From the NCBI GenBank assembly GCA_019637075.1, contig JAHBWI010000003.1:372001-436000 (forward strand): a stretch of 64,000 nucleotides of DNA. The letters run 5' to 3'. The number at the start of each line of letters is the position of its first letter. Position 1 is the stretch's first letter. The stretch is from Nitrospiraceae bacterium (GTDB taxonomy: Bacteria > Nitrospirota > Nitrospiria > Nitrospirales > Nitrospiraceae). The position numbers and the translations under genes were made by a program. Positions 8,178 to 16,524 of this stretch are shown here, piece by piece. The notes under the pieces were generated by a model. That model made no database searches. It was given only the letters and a program-made list of their open reading frames with translations, and was not told the DNA's origin.

Positions 8178-9404
8178 ATTCGCATCCTGATGTTTGATAA
8201 CGAGTTCCCGCCGCTCGGCGGGGGGACCGGGGTGGTCAATGAGCATCTCTTGCGCGAGATGGCCAAACGCCAGGATCTCACCGTTGACCTCGTGACGTCG
8301 TCGCGAAGCCCGCGAACCTACGAATTGGAGCAGTTCGCCGATCGCATCACGCTGCATAAGGTTCCGGTGGACAACCGGAACATCCATCACGCGACCAACG
8401 CCGAATTACTGCGCTACAGTCGTCGAGGGCTTCGCCTGGCCTATCGACTCGTCAAGCAATATCGTTACGACTTGACGTTCGCCTTCGCGGGAGTGCCGGC
8501 CGGCGCGATGAGCTATGCCTTACATCTGACGCATCGCCTTCCCTACCTCGTCTCGCTGCAGGGGCCGGATGTGCCGGGGTTTGAGGCGCGCTATGACTAC
8601 CTCTATCCGGTGTTGCGGCCGATCATCCGCAGAATCTGGCGGTCGGCTGCCGTGGTGACTGCGATCAGCGGTGAACAAGTCGAGCTGGCGCATCGGACGA
8701 TGCCGGAACTCAGAGCGATCACGGTGCCGAACGGTGTGGATACGGAACGATTCTGTCCTCGTGCAAAAGCGCCCTCCGAGGTGGTCACGCTTGTGTGCGC
8801 CGCTCGCCTCATCGAGCGAAAAGGCCAGCATTATCTCCTGCGGGCCGTGGCGCGGTTATGCGAGGCAAGTGCTCGACGGGTGAAAGTGACGTTGGTGGGA
8901 ACGGGAGATGCGGAACCGATGCTCCGTGAACTGGCCGAGCGGCTGGGGCTTGCCGATGACGTGACATTCCGGGGATTTGTCCCGCGTGCGGCCATGCCGG
9001 CCGAGTATCATGCGGCGGATATCTTTGTGTTGCCGTCCCAACACGAGGGCATGTCGATCGCGCTGCTGGAGGCGATGGCGTCGGGATTGCCGGTGGTGGT
9101 GACGGATACCGGTGGGACGGCGGAATTGGTGACGGATGGTGAGAACGGGAAGATCGTGCCTTGGGGTGATGAGAGCGCCTTGACCGATGCGCTGGCGTCG
9201 CTGGTGGACGCAACCGCTACGCGCCTGCGCATGGGGGCGGAAGGGCGCCGCCGTGCGGTGCGGTTCGGCTGGCCGGCGCTTGCGGCCCGGTATGTGGACC
9301 TTTGCTTGCAGGTGGCACAGGGCTCCGGGGTGTCGGAGGGAATCGACGATCGGCGGAGATTGCGCGCGATGGGTGACGATATGGCGGGAGGGGCCCGCGC
9401 ATGA
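8178..9404 (+). CDS. Family 4 glycosyltransferase with probable ATT start
   Basis: About 408 residues. GT-B fold: N-terminal FDNEFPPLGGGTGVVNEHL, then VPNGVDTERF, ARLIERKGQHYLLRA, and the C-terminal donor-binding LPSQHEGMSIALLEAMASG with the conserved EGMS/E pair. The first ATG (8190) lies 20 bases after the only good ribosome-binding site (AGGAGA, 8164-8169). ATT at 8178 has 8-base spacing and gives the family-typical N-terminus IRILMFDNEF. It follows the preceding stop by 5 bases and overlaps the next gene by 4 bp. The sugar and acceptor are unknown. Confidence 0.87.
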   Translation: MRILMFDNEFPPLGGGTGVVNEHLLREMAKRQDLTVDLVTSSRSPRTYELEQFADRITLHKVPVDNRNIHHATNAELLRYSRRGLRLAYRLVKQYRYDLTFAFAGVPAGAMSYALHLTHRLPYLVSLQGPDVPGFEARYDYLYPVLRPIIRRIWRSAAVVTAISGEQVELAHRTMPELRAITVPNGVDTERFCPRAKAPSEVVTLVCAARLIERKGQHYLLRAVARLCEASARRVKVTLVGTGDAEPMLRELAERLGLADDVTFRGFVPRAAMPAEYHAADIFVLPSQHEGMSIALLEAMASGLPVVVTDTGGTAELVTDGENGKIVPWGDESALTDALASLVDATATRLRMGAEGRRRAVRFGWPALAARYVDLCLQVAQGSGVSEGIDDRRRLRAMGDDMAGGARA

Positions 9405-10528
9405 AGACGAAGGCCGCAGTCTGCATTCTCACCAGTCAGTACTTTGATTGGGGCATTTACGGCGGGTTTGGGAGCATGTCCCGGAAATTGGCGGAGAGCC
9501 TTGCCCGGGATGGATTTCGTGTGAGCGTCATCGTGCCGGGGAGGCAGGGCCAGAAGCCGCGGGAGGTCATCGGCGGCGTCGAAGTTCGGAGCTTCTCCGC
9601 CAGAAACATCATCGAAGCCTGCCGCGTCATCCGGGAATCCGACGCGGACATCTTCCATTCCCAAGATCCGACCATCCTGACCTATCTGGCGCAGCGGTTT
9701 CATCCGAGGCGGACGCACCTCGTGACCAGCCGCGATCCGCGTGATCTGAAGGACTGGTGGACCGAGTTTCTGTATGCGACTCCCAAGCGCCGTCTGATGA
9801 CGCCGTTCAATTACCTGACGGAAGCCAGTTTGCTCGTGCGGTTGGGGGTGCAGGGGGCGCAGGGTGTATTTTGCCCGGCACATTTTCTGAAGGAAAAGGT
9901 CAAGCGGTTGTATCGCCTGTCGGTATTGCCGTCGCTGCTGCCGAACCTGATCGACGTGCCTCCGTCGTTGCCCCGAAAGGCCGACCAGCCGACCTTCACC
10001 TACCTCGCTCGCTGGGATAAGCGAAAGCGCCCGTGGATTTTTCTCGAATTGGCCAGACAGTTTCCGGAGTATCGCTTCGTGGCCGTGGGCCAGGGGAGCG
10101 CCTCGGCTGAGCGGGGATTCGATGAGGAACTGCGGCGCCGGCATCGCGACGTGCCGAACCTCGAAATGCCGGGGTTGATCAACCGTTTCACGGAACCGGA
10201 GCGTATGCATCGATTGCTCTCCGACACCTGGGTACTCGTGAGCACGGCCATTCGCGAGGGATTGCCGTTGACGTTCTTGGAGGCCGCCGCCTATGGGTGT
10301 CCGATCATCAGCCGGGTGGATCCGGATCAGTTCGCCACGAAATTCGGGCAACAAGTTCACGACGACGACTATGCCGGCGCCATCCGCCGCCTATTGGCCG
10401 ATGCGCCTTTGGAAAAGGGGCGGGCGGCGTACGAGTACGTGCGTGCGACCTACGAAACCTCGGCTGCCCTCAACGCCCACGTTGCCCAATACGATCACCA
10501 TGCCCGTACGAGGGGGCGCGCCGCGTGA
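9401..10528 (+). CDS. Family 4 glycosyltransferase
   Basis: 375 residues, GT-B type. The N-terminal acceptor domain has TSQYFDWGIYGGFGSMSRKLAE (a Gly-rich loop after the first strand) and DADIFHSQDP. The C-terminal donor domain carries FTYLARWDKRKRPWIFLELA, FVAVGQG and STAIREGLPLTFLEAAAYG with the conserved EGLP/E motif. It overlaps both neighbours by 4 bp (ATGA at 9401, GTGA at 10525), so it is tightly coupled in the glycan operon. It probably adds one sugar to the lipid-linked or secreted glycan. Confidence 0.85.
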   Translation: MKTKAAVCILTSQYFDWGIYGGFGSMSRKLAESLARDGFRVSVIVPGRQGQKPREVIGGVEVRSFSARNIIEACRVIRESDADIFHSQDPTILTYLAQRFHPRRTHLVTSRDPRDLKDWWTEFLYATPKRRLMTPFNYLTEASLLVRLGVQGAQGVFCPAHFLKEKVKRLYRLSVLPSLLPNLIDVPPSLPRKADQPTFTYLARWDKRKRPWIFLELARQFPEYRFVAVGQGSASAERGFDEELRRRHRDVPNLEMPGLINRFTEPERMHRLLSDTWVLVSTAIREGLPLTFLEAAAYGCPIISRVDPDQFATKFGQQVHDDDYAGAIRRLLADAPLEKGRAAYEYVRATYETSAALNAHVAQYDHHARTRGRAA

Positions 10529-11745
10529 GCGATGCGAACGGTACCGGCCGGCCGCGACATTGGTGCCTGACCGGTGGCTGGTTCGACAGTCCAAACGTCG
10601 GCGACAATGCCTTGTTGCTGGGCATCGTCGAGAGCCTCGGACGAACGACCCCGTCGAGATTCACAGTGCTGACTCCGGATCCTGCTCGGCTCGAGCGGCT
10701 CTATGGATTGTCTGCCCTAGCGCCACGCAAACACCCACTCAAGTTGGTACGTCTCCTCTGGTCGGTCGATACCCTGGTATTCACAGGAGGGTCCCCGTTT
10801 TTCGACCACGTGGCCCAGATGCTCTATTGCGCTGCGCTGACCGCCGTGGCATGGCTTGCGGGCGTGAAAGTGATCGTATGGGCCATTTGGCTGCGTCCCT
10901 TGGAAAACCGGCTGTGTCGCATCCTGGTTCGGTGGATTTGTCGGCAATCGGCGTACCTGAGCGGGCGAGACATGCAAACCGTGAACGCGTTGTCGGAACT
11001 GGTTTGGGGAGAGAACCCCGTTGAATTTGTTCCAGACCCGGCCACGCGACTGATGCCGTTGCCAATGGAGCAGGCGCGGGCCCTGCTGCGGGAGCAGGGA
11101 ATTTCCACCGATCGCGGGGTGGTCGCGATTTGCCTGAGGGGATTCCGGGCCGGTTCGGCATTCGGCGTGCACCACTACGATTCCCGGTTTTCGCCGCAGC
11201 AGGTTGACGCGTATCTCGAGGCGATCCGGTGTCTGGTACGGACGCTGTTGCGCGAGACAGACCGAACGATCGTGTTTGTCCCCATGCACACCGTCGAGCC
11301 GGACGATGATCGCCGACCGGCGGTTGCCGTCGTGGAGGGGTTGGATTGCGGTGCGGATCAGTCGCGGGTGAAGGTCCTGTTGCAACAATATCAGGCGGCC
11401 GAGATGAAGGCCATGCTCGGGCTAATGGACGTGGTCGTGGGGGTGCGATTCCACGCGCTGCTCTTGGCCTCTTCGATGGCCACTCCCGTCATCGGTGTGT
11501 CGTATGCGTCGAAGAACGAAAGCCTCATGGATCTGCTCGGGCAGCGCGAACGCCTGGTGCGGCTTCAGGAGGTATCCGGCGAAGGATTGAGCCGCCGGGT
11601 GTTGGACGCGCTGGCGCAACAGGGGCAGATTCGAGCTGACTTGAAACAGCGCGCTGAGATGTTTTCGGCCGCCTACGACGGGCAATTGTCGCGAATCGTC
11701 ACTCTGGTCACCGGGCCCGCGCGTGTGGGGTCCTTGAGCATTTAA
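10525..11745 (+). CDS. Polysaccharide pyruvyl transferase family protein
   Basis: About 406 residues from GTG 10525, overlapping the previous stop by 4 bp. The N-terminus has TGGWFDSPNVGDNALLLGI, the NxGD motif characteristic of the polysaccharide pyruvyltransferase (CsaB/WcaK) family, followed by LVFTGGSPFFDH. The C-terminal half has VVGVRFHALLLASSMATPVIGVSYASKN, where RFHAL matches the conserved R-x-H-x-x-I block. Family members ketalise sugars with pyruvate from PEP, adding negative charge to a glycan. Its presence suggests the locus product is an acidic polysaccharide. The extended in-frame ORF starting at 10297 overlaps the previous gene too far to be the real start. Confidence 0.85.
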   Translation: MSDANGTGRPRHWCLTGGWFDSPNVGDNALLLGIVESLGRTTPSRFTVLTPDPARLERLYGLSALAPRKHPLKLVRLLWSVDTLVFTGGSPFFDHVAQMLYCAALTAVAWLAGVKVIVWAIWLRPLENRLCRILVRWICRQSAYLSGRDMQTVNALSELVWGENPVEFVPDPATRLMPLPMEQARALLREQGISTDRGVVAICLRGFRAGSAFGVHHYDSRFSPQQVDAYLEAIRCLVRTLLRETDRTIVFVPMHTVEPDDDRRPAVAVVEGLDCGADQSRVKVLLQQYQAAEMKAMLGLMDVVVGVRFHALLLASSMATPVIGVSYASKNESLMDLLGQRERLVRLQEVSGEGLSRRVLDALAQQGQIRADLKQRAEMFSAAYDGQLSRIVTLVTGPARVGSLSI

Positions 11746-11789
11746 CCGAGACACTGAACGCAGGGCAGGAAGCGCGTCCTCCTCCATTT

Positions 11790-13328
11790 ATGTCAGCCAA
11801 GCGCATCGCCAAAGGCATCGTCTCTGTCGGCACCTGGTCCGCGACGAAACTCGTCGTGGCCGGGCTCGCATTGCCGCTGTATTCCCGTCTCTTGGGCATC
11901 GATGGCTACGGCCAATATGCCTATTACGTGGCGCTGTTGATGATCTGCGTACATCCCGCCAACTTCGGCATGAGGCAGATGCTCACGAAGCACATTGCCG
12001 AACGACCGGAAGAGCGGCCACGCGCGCGGGGACTTGCGAGCTTTGCGGCTCGTGTCACGCTGGTGAGCTCGCTCGTGGTGGGGCTGGTCGCATCGTTGCT
12101 GCAGGTGAGTGCCGCCTACTGGAAACTCCAGACAGCCGGCATGATGCTGTTAGTCGTGGGGACCTTGTGGGCGCAGCAGGTCCATCAACATGCCGCCGGG
12201 ATTCTGCACGGCTTGCATCGGGAGGATGAAGAAACACTTCCTGCCTCGATGGGGATCGCGCTGTCGGGCCTTGCCGGGATTCTGCTCGCGGCGTTGGGAT
12301 TCGGCGTGGCCGGAGTCTTGATCGGGATGCTGACGGGGACGGTATTGGTGGCGGTGGTGACGTTGCGGCGGGCCGCAGCTGCATTGGACGAATCGGGTGG
12401 CGAGGCCACTGCTGACCCGGTGCCGCGGCGCGAGTTGTTGCTGTTCGGCATGGTCAGCATGGGCTATACGGGCATGGCCATGGTGCTCTATTCCGTCGAC
12501 GTGGTGTTGGTGCGACACTTCTCCGGAGATCAACAGACGGGGCTCTATGCGGCGGCGGTGCAATGGTCGGAGTTCGTCTGGTTCGTGCCGATCGCCATCG
12601 AAGGCGTGATGCTCCAATCGACCGCGCGTTTGTGGGCGGAGAACCGCCTGGATGAGCTTTCCCGATTGGTGAGTCGGTTGATGAGGTACGTGATGGTGAG
12701 CACGGCCTATCTGCTCATCGTCGTGATGGTGTTTGCGAGCCAAACCGTGACCTTGTACTTCGGCCCGCAGTTTGAGCAAGCGGCCGTGCCGTTGCAATTA
12801 TTGGTGCCGGGCGTATTTGCCTTTTCCTTGGCCCGCGTGATGCGGCCGGTGATTCAGGCTCACGGCTGGGTCGCCACCCTCTTCAAGACGGTGTCGGCCG
12901 CCACGCTGGTGAACGTGGTGCTGAATGTGGTCTTGGTGCCGCGATGGGGGGCGGCCGGGGCATCGGTCGCCACCTCCGCCTCATTCCTGATGGTGACGAT
13001 TTCCTATGTTCTCCTCTTGCGCCGCGAGGGGGTTCGTCCGTTTGAGGAGTTTCCCTTCGGTCGATTCGGCCTCCTCTGCGGCGTGACCGTGACCGTCTTG
13101 ATGCCGATTGGACTACTCATCACCGAGCCGCTCGTCGCCCTGACGACGGGGGTGGTGTTGTCGGTCGCATTGTATTGGGGAGGCGTATTTTGGCTTGGGC
13201 TGATCCGCATTCGCGAACTGGAACAGATCGTCGACAGCCTTCCGGGGGCGCTTCGTCCCACGGCAGTGAAGGTGATGGGGTACCTGCAGCCGCTTTTGGG
13301 GCGGCTCAGCGTCATGGCACCGAACTGA
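11790..13328 (+). CDS. Wzx-type polysaccharide flippase (MOP/MATE superfamily)
   Basis: 512 residues with about 12-14 hydrophobic segments. The N-terminus SVGTWSATKLVVAGLALPLYSRLLG and the following GYGQYAYYVALL are typical of the oligosaccharidyl-lipid flippase family. A mid-protein repeat (LFGMVSMGYTGMAMVLYSVDVVLVRHFSGD) mirrors the N-terminal half, as expected. It sits among glycosyltransferases, so it probably flips the lipid-linked repeat unit across the inner membrane. No Wzy polymerase or Wza/Wzc export gene is recognisable in the window, so polymerisation and export functions must lie elsewhere. Confidence 0.87.
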   Translation: MSAKRIAKGIVSVGTWSATKLVVAGLALPLYSRLLGIDGYGQYAYYVALLMICVHPANFGMRQMLTKHIAERPEERPRARGLASFAARVTLVSSLVVGLVASLLQVSAAYWKLQTAGMMLLVVGTLWAQQVHQHAAGILHGLHREDEETLPASMGIALSGLAGILLAALGFGVAGVLIGMLTGTVLVAVVTLRRAAAALDESGGEATADPVPRRELLLFGMVSMGYTGMAMVLYSVDVVLVRHFSGDQQTGLYAAAVQWSEFVWFVPIAIEGVMLQSTARLWAENRLDELSRLVSRLMRYVMVSTAYLLIVVMVFASQTVTLYFGPQFEQAAVPLQLLVPGVFAFSLARVMRPVIQAHGWVATLFKTVSAATLVNVVLNVVLVPRWGAAGASVATSASFLMVTISYVLLLRREGVRPFEEFPFGRFGLLCGVTVTVLMPIGLLITEPLVALTTGVVLSVALYWGGVFWLGLIRIRELEQIVDSLPGALRPTAVKVMGYLQPLLGRLSVMAPN

Positions 13329-13342
13329 GGCAGGAGATTTCG

Positions 13343-14223
13343 TTGACGCAGGATCGTCATGTGGTGTCGGTGGTGATTCCGACGTTCGGGCGCGAGACGC
13401 TCGAGCTGACCCTTGCGGCGCTGGCGCGGCAGATGCGTCTGCCCGACGAGGTGCTGCCGATCATCGATCATGCTCGCCGCGGGGAGGCTTGGGGCGCAAT
13501 CAGGGGCTACTTCAGAGCAAAGGAGATTTGATCGCGTTTACCGACGATGATGCGGTGCCGAGGGAAGATTGGCTTGAGCAGCTTGTCAATGCGATCGATC
13601 GGCATGACGCCGCGGCCGCCGGAGGAACCTTTCAGGAGTCAGATCCGCTGTTGGATGCCATTCGGTGGCGAAAGCCATTGCCCACGGTGGAGCAGGTTGA
13701 CGACGTCGGATTGGTGGGGAACGGCGCCAATATTCTGTTCCGGCGCGAATGGTTGGATCGGTGCCTACGAGAGGACGGTTATGTCTTCAATGAATGCTTC
13801 GCAGGGTCCGGCGAGGATTGGGAATTGATTTGGAGATTCCAGAAACGTGGCGCTCGGATGGTCTATGTCCCCAACCACCCGGTGCATCTGCGAAAGGTCA
13901 CCCCGATGAGTTTATGTCGACACAGTTTTCACCGCGGGGTGGGGATCGCGCGGTTGTATCGGATCATGAATCAGGATCAGGTCAGCGTGGCCCCGCACGA
14001 AAGCCTGTTGTGGGGGCAAGGCATACAGAGGGCGAGACCACGGTGGATGCGGGCCTTGTGGAAAAAGCTGTTCGGCTCGTTCGAGCGTCGCCTGTTTCGT
14101 GACGCCCGGCATTTCTGGAGCTATCGGCTGGGGGAAAAAGCGCAGGCAGTCGGATTCGTGTGGGAGTTGGCATTCAGGACGCCGATGTCGCGTCTGCAAA
14201 CCAAAACGGGCAGAGAGTCGTAA
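13343..14223 (+). pseudogene. Family 2 glycosyltransferase, frameshifted with probable internal deletion
   Basis: Starts at TTG 13343 behind GGCAGGAGA. The first frame encodes VVSVVIPTFGRETLELTLAA and LPDEVLPIIDHA, the start of a GT2 domain. The rest (RNQGLLQSKGDLIAFTDDD, a W-x-D-R block and FAGSGEDWELIWRF) continues in another frame from about 13470-13490. The join falls where GT2 proteins normally have about 30 residues between the first DxD-like strand and the RNxG helix; only about half that remains. This looks like a frameshift plus short deletion, or a sequencing error. As given, no full-length protein can be made without recoding. Confidence 0.75.
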
Positions 14224-14250
14224 GCAGAGAGAGAAGGTAGGAGGAAAGGA

Positions 14251-15585
14251 ATGCCGAGCATCGAGTTGCGCATGAAGGCCTGGTTCGGGGACGAACCGCT
14301 GAACCTGACGTTTCCCGATTCGTGGCGGGTGGTCGATCTGGGCCCGCCCGACGAGCCGGGCTTGACGCAGGAGCAGATGCGAGATCGTTTCACCCGGCCG
14401 ATCGGCGCGGCTCCGCTGTGGCAATCGGCCAAGGGGAAGCGCCGTGTCGCCATTGTCGTCGATGATTTAACCAGGCCGACTCCTGCGGCTGATGTATTGC
14501 CGTTGCTGGTTGCGGACCTCCGACGGGCTGGAATTGCGGAAACAGCCATTACGGTTTTTGTCGCCGGCGGCACCCATCCGCCCGATTCAGGGGACGCCGT
14601 CGTGAAGAAGGTTGGGGCGCAGATTGCCGCCACCCTTCGCGTAGTGCCCCACGATTGTCATGGAGAGCTGGCGGATCTAGGGACCTCGCCGGCGGGGTTG
14701 CCGGTGAAGATCAATCGCCTATTCATGGAGTGCGATCTCAAGATCGGGATCGGTTGCCTCTATCCCCATCCCTTTGCCGGGTTTTCCGGCGGCGCCAAGA
14801 TCGTGTTGCCTGGTCTCTGCGGGGCGGAGACGACCCGCATGATGCATGACTATGTGCGCGGCGCACGCGCGCGCGGCGGCTCGATTCACACAGAGGTACG
14901 GCGGGATATGGTGGCCATCGCCAGACGCGCCGGGCTCGAATTCATCGTCAACGTGACGCTGAACCGGCATCGTGCCATCAGCGGGTTGTTTGCCGGGGAC
15001 GTCGAACAAGCCTTCGAATCCGGCGTGCAGGCGGCGCGGCAGCTCTACCGGGTGGCGTCGCCGCCTCGAGCGGATGTCGTGGTCGCGGACATGTATCCCT
15101 TCGACGGCAGCTGGCAGTTTGCGCAGGATCGCGGTCTCTGGCCGCTGGAACGGACCGGTGCCGGAACGTCGAAGGTCGTGATCGCTGCTTGCCCGCAGGG
15201 CGTCGGCAACCATGAGCTGTTTCCGGTGGCGAGCCCCTTGTGGTCCCGTCTTGCCCGCCGCCTGCGACACTTGGGGCCGTCGGACCTCAGCCGTCCGGTT
15301 GAAAAAATCCAGACCATCTTAGCCTTGATGCGCCGGAAGCGCGAGCCGTTGTTGGTCATGGCGCCGGGTCTTCAAGCGAATGACGTGACGCGGATCTTTC
15401 CGCGCGCCCGATGGTTTCGTGAGTGGAACGATTTGGCGGCGGTGTTGCGGGAACGCCACGGCGAGGGACCGAGAACCGTCGCAGTGTACCGTTGCGCGCC
15501 GTTGCTTCTGGCGGATGGGTCTGATCGGGCTGAGGCATCGGCTGCCGTAGATTCTGTGCCGGCCCCTGCGGCCGATCAAGCGTAA
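14251..15585 (+). CDS. LarA-like (nickel-pincer lactate racemase family) protein
   Basis: 444 residues with a strong ribosome-binding site (AGGAGG) upstream of ATG 14251. Matches the LarA/DUF2088 fold: VDDLTRPTP near residue 71, AGGTHPP with His109, and YPHPFAGFSGGAKIVLPGL with His173 and Lys183. These align with the catalytic and cofactor-binding His108, His174 and Lys184 of Lactiplantibacillus LarA, where the lysine holds the nickel-pincer nucleotide. LarA homologues epimerise or racemise various 2-hydroxy acids, so the substrate need not be lactate. No larB, larC or larE cofactor genes are nearby. Its place inside a glycan locus suggests a hydroxy-acid or sugar-acid substituent; that is inference. 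Confidence 0.8.
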   Translation: MPSIELRMKAWFGDEPLNLTFPDSWRVVDLGPPDEPGLTQEQMRDRFTRPIGAAPLWQSAKGKRRVAIVVDDLTRPTPAADVLPLLVADLRRAGIAETAITVFVAGGTHPPDSGDAVVKKVGAQIAATLRVVPHDCHGELADLGTSPAGLPVKINRLFMECDLKIGIGCLYPHPFAGFSGGAKIVLPGLCGAETTRMMHDYVRGARARGGSIHTEVRRDMVAIARRAGLEFIVNVTLNRHRAISGLFAGDVEQAFESGVQAARQLYRVASPPRADVVVADMYPFDGSWQFAQDRGLWPLERTGAGTSKVVIAACPQGVGNHELFPVASPLWSRLARRLRHLGPSDLSRPVEKIQTILALMRRKREPLLVMAPGLQANDVTRIFPRARWFREWNDLAAVLRERHGEGPRTVAVYRCAPLLLADGSDRAEASAAVDSVPAPAADQA

Positions 15586-15602
15586 AGGGGAGGGCGTTGA
15601 GC

Positions 15603-16472
15603 ATGAATCGCGGCATCTGGCTGGTGCTCGAAGTCATCTTCGATACGCTGATGTTCGCTCCGTACCTGCTTCGGGGGCGCTTTTCCTGGCGGATCAAAGC
15701 ACGAATCCTGGCTACCTACACGCGCCTGACATGCAAGTTGCTGTTCCTGCATCCGGTCCGGCCGCTCGATCGTGAGCGCCTGTTTGGTTGGACGATTCGT
15801 TGTTTCGACTATCGAACCTTCCACCTCCTTTGCCGGGTGATTTGGCTTCGAAACGAATATTACTTCGAAGCACCGACTCCGCGTCCGCTCGTGCTGGATT
15901 GCGGCGCCAACATCGGCCTCGCGACCGTCTATTTCAAGTGGCTGTATCCGGAGGCGGAAGTGCATGCGTTCGAGCCGGATCCCGCGACCTTTGCCCTGTT
16001 GAAGGAGAATGTGGCGGCGAACCATCCGAGCAGGGTCCAGGTCTACAACGTTGCGCTGTCGGATGTGTCCGGTACCGCCGAATTTCACGTCGACCATGCC
16101 CATCCCGGCGCGCTACGAATGAGTTTGAATCCGCTGCGAATGCCCAAGGACACAGTCACGGTCCCCACCCTCGCCCTATCGGAGTTGTTCGAGACCCTGT
16201 TGGCCGGGCGGCAGGTGGATTTCCTGAAGCTCGACGTCGAAGGGGCGGAGGATGAGGTGTTGCGGGATCTGGCGGGGAAGGGGTGCCTCAAGGCTGTGCG
16301 CGAGTTGCTGATCGAGTTCCATCACAAGATCGGCGGAGAACGCGCACAGTTGGCATCGTTCTTGTCCGTATTGGAATCGCAGGGGTTCGATTATCAACTC
16401 GATGCGGTCTGTATGCCGCTGTACGAGCGCAATCGCTACCAAAACGTCATGTTGTATGCCTATCGTGACTAG
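15603..16472 (+). CDS. FkbM-family methyltransferase
   Basis: About 289 residues. The AdoMet-binding core starts near residue 100 (LVLDCGANIGLATVYFKWL, then AEVHAFEPDP). The later VDFLKLDVEGAEDEVL block is the family-defining LKxDxEGxE motif. The N-terminal 90 residues are basic with a partly hydrophobic stretch (WLVLEVIFDTLMFAPYLL) and may be membrane-associated. ATG 15603 lies 8 bases after GGGGAGGG; TTG 15597 would sit too close to it. FkbM enzymes O-methylate hydroxyls, often on glycans or lipids, so it likely decorates the product of this locus. Confidence 0.85.
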   Translation: MNRGIWLVLEVIFDTLMFAPYLLRGRFSWRIKARILATYTRLTCKLLFLHPVRPLDRERLFGWTIRCFDYRTFHLLCRVIWLRNEYYFEAPTPRPLVLDCGANIGLATVYFKWLYPEAEVHAFEPDPATFALLKENVAANHPSRVQVYNVALSDVSGTAEFHVDHAHPGALRMSLNPLRMPKDTVTVPTLALSELFETLLAGRQVDFLKLDVEGAEDEVLRDLAGKGCLKAVRELLIEFHHKIGGERAQLASFLSVLESQGFDYQLDAVCMPLYERNRYQNVMLYAYRD

Positions 16473-16524
16473 GGATGCCCGGCAGGCGATGCCTGCACAC
16501 AGAGATTCTCGGGAGTCGAGCGGG

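Noticed and set aside
9008-10360. 450-codon minus-strand open frame across two glycosyltransferases
   Set aside because: Both plus-strand genes have intact GT4 motifs; the antisense translation has none.
14843-14880. Alternating GCGC-rich tract resembling a simple repeat
   Set aside because: It encodes conserved-position residues of the LarA-like protein (RGARARGGS) and is codon-driven.
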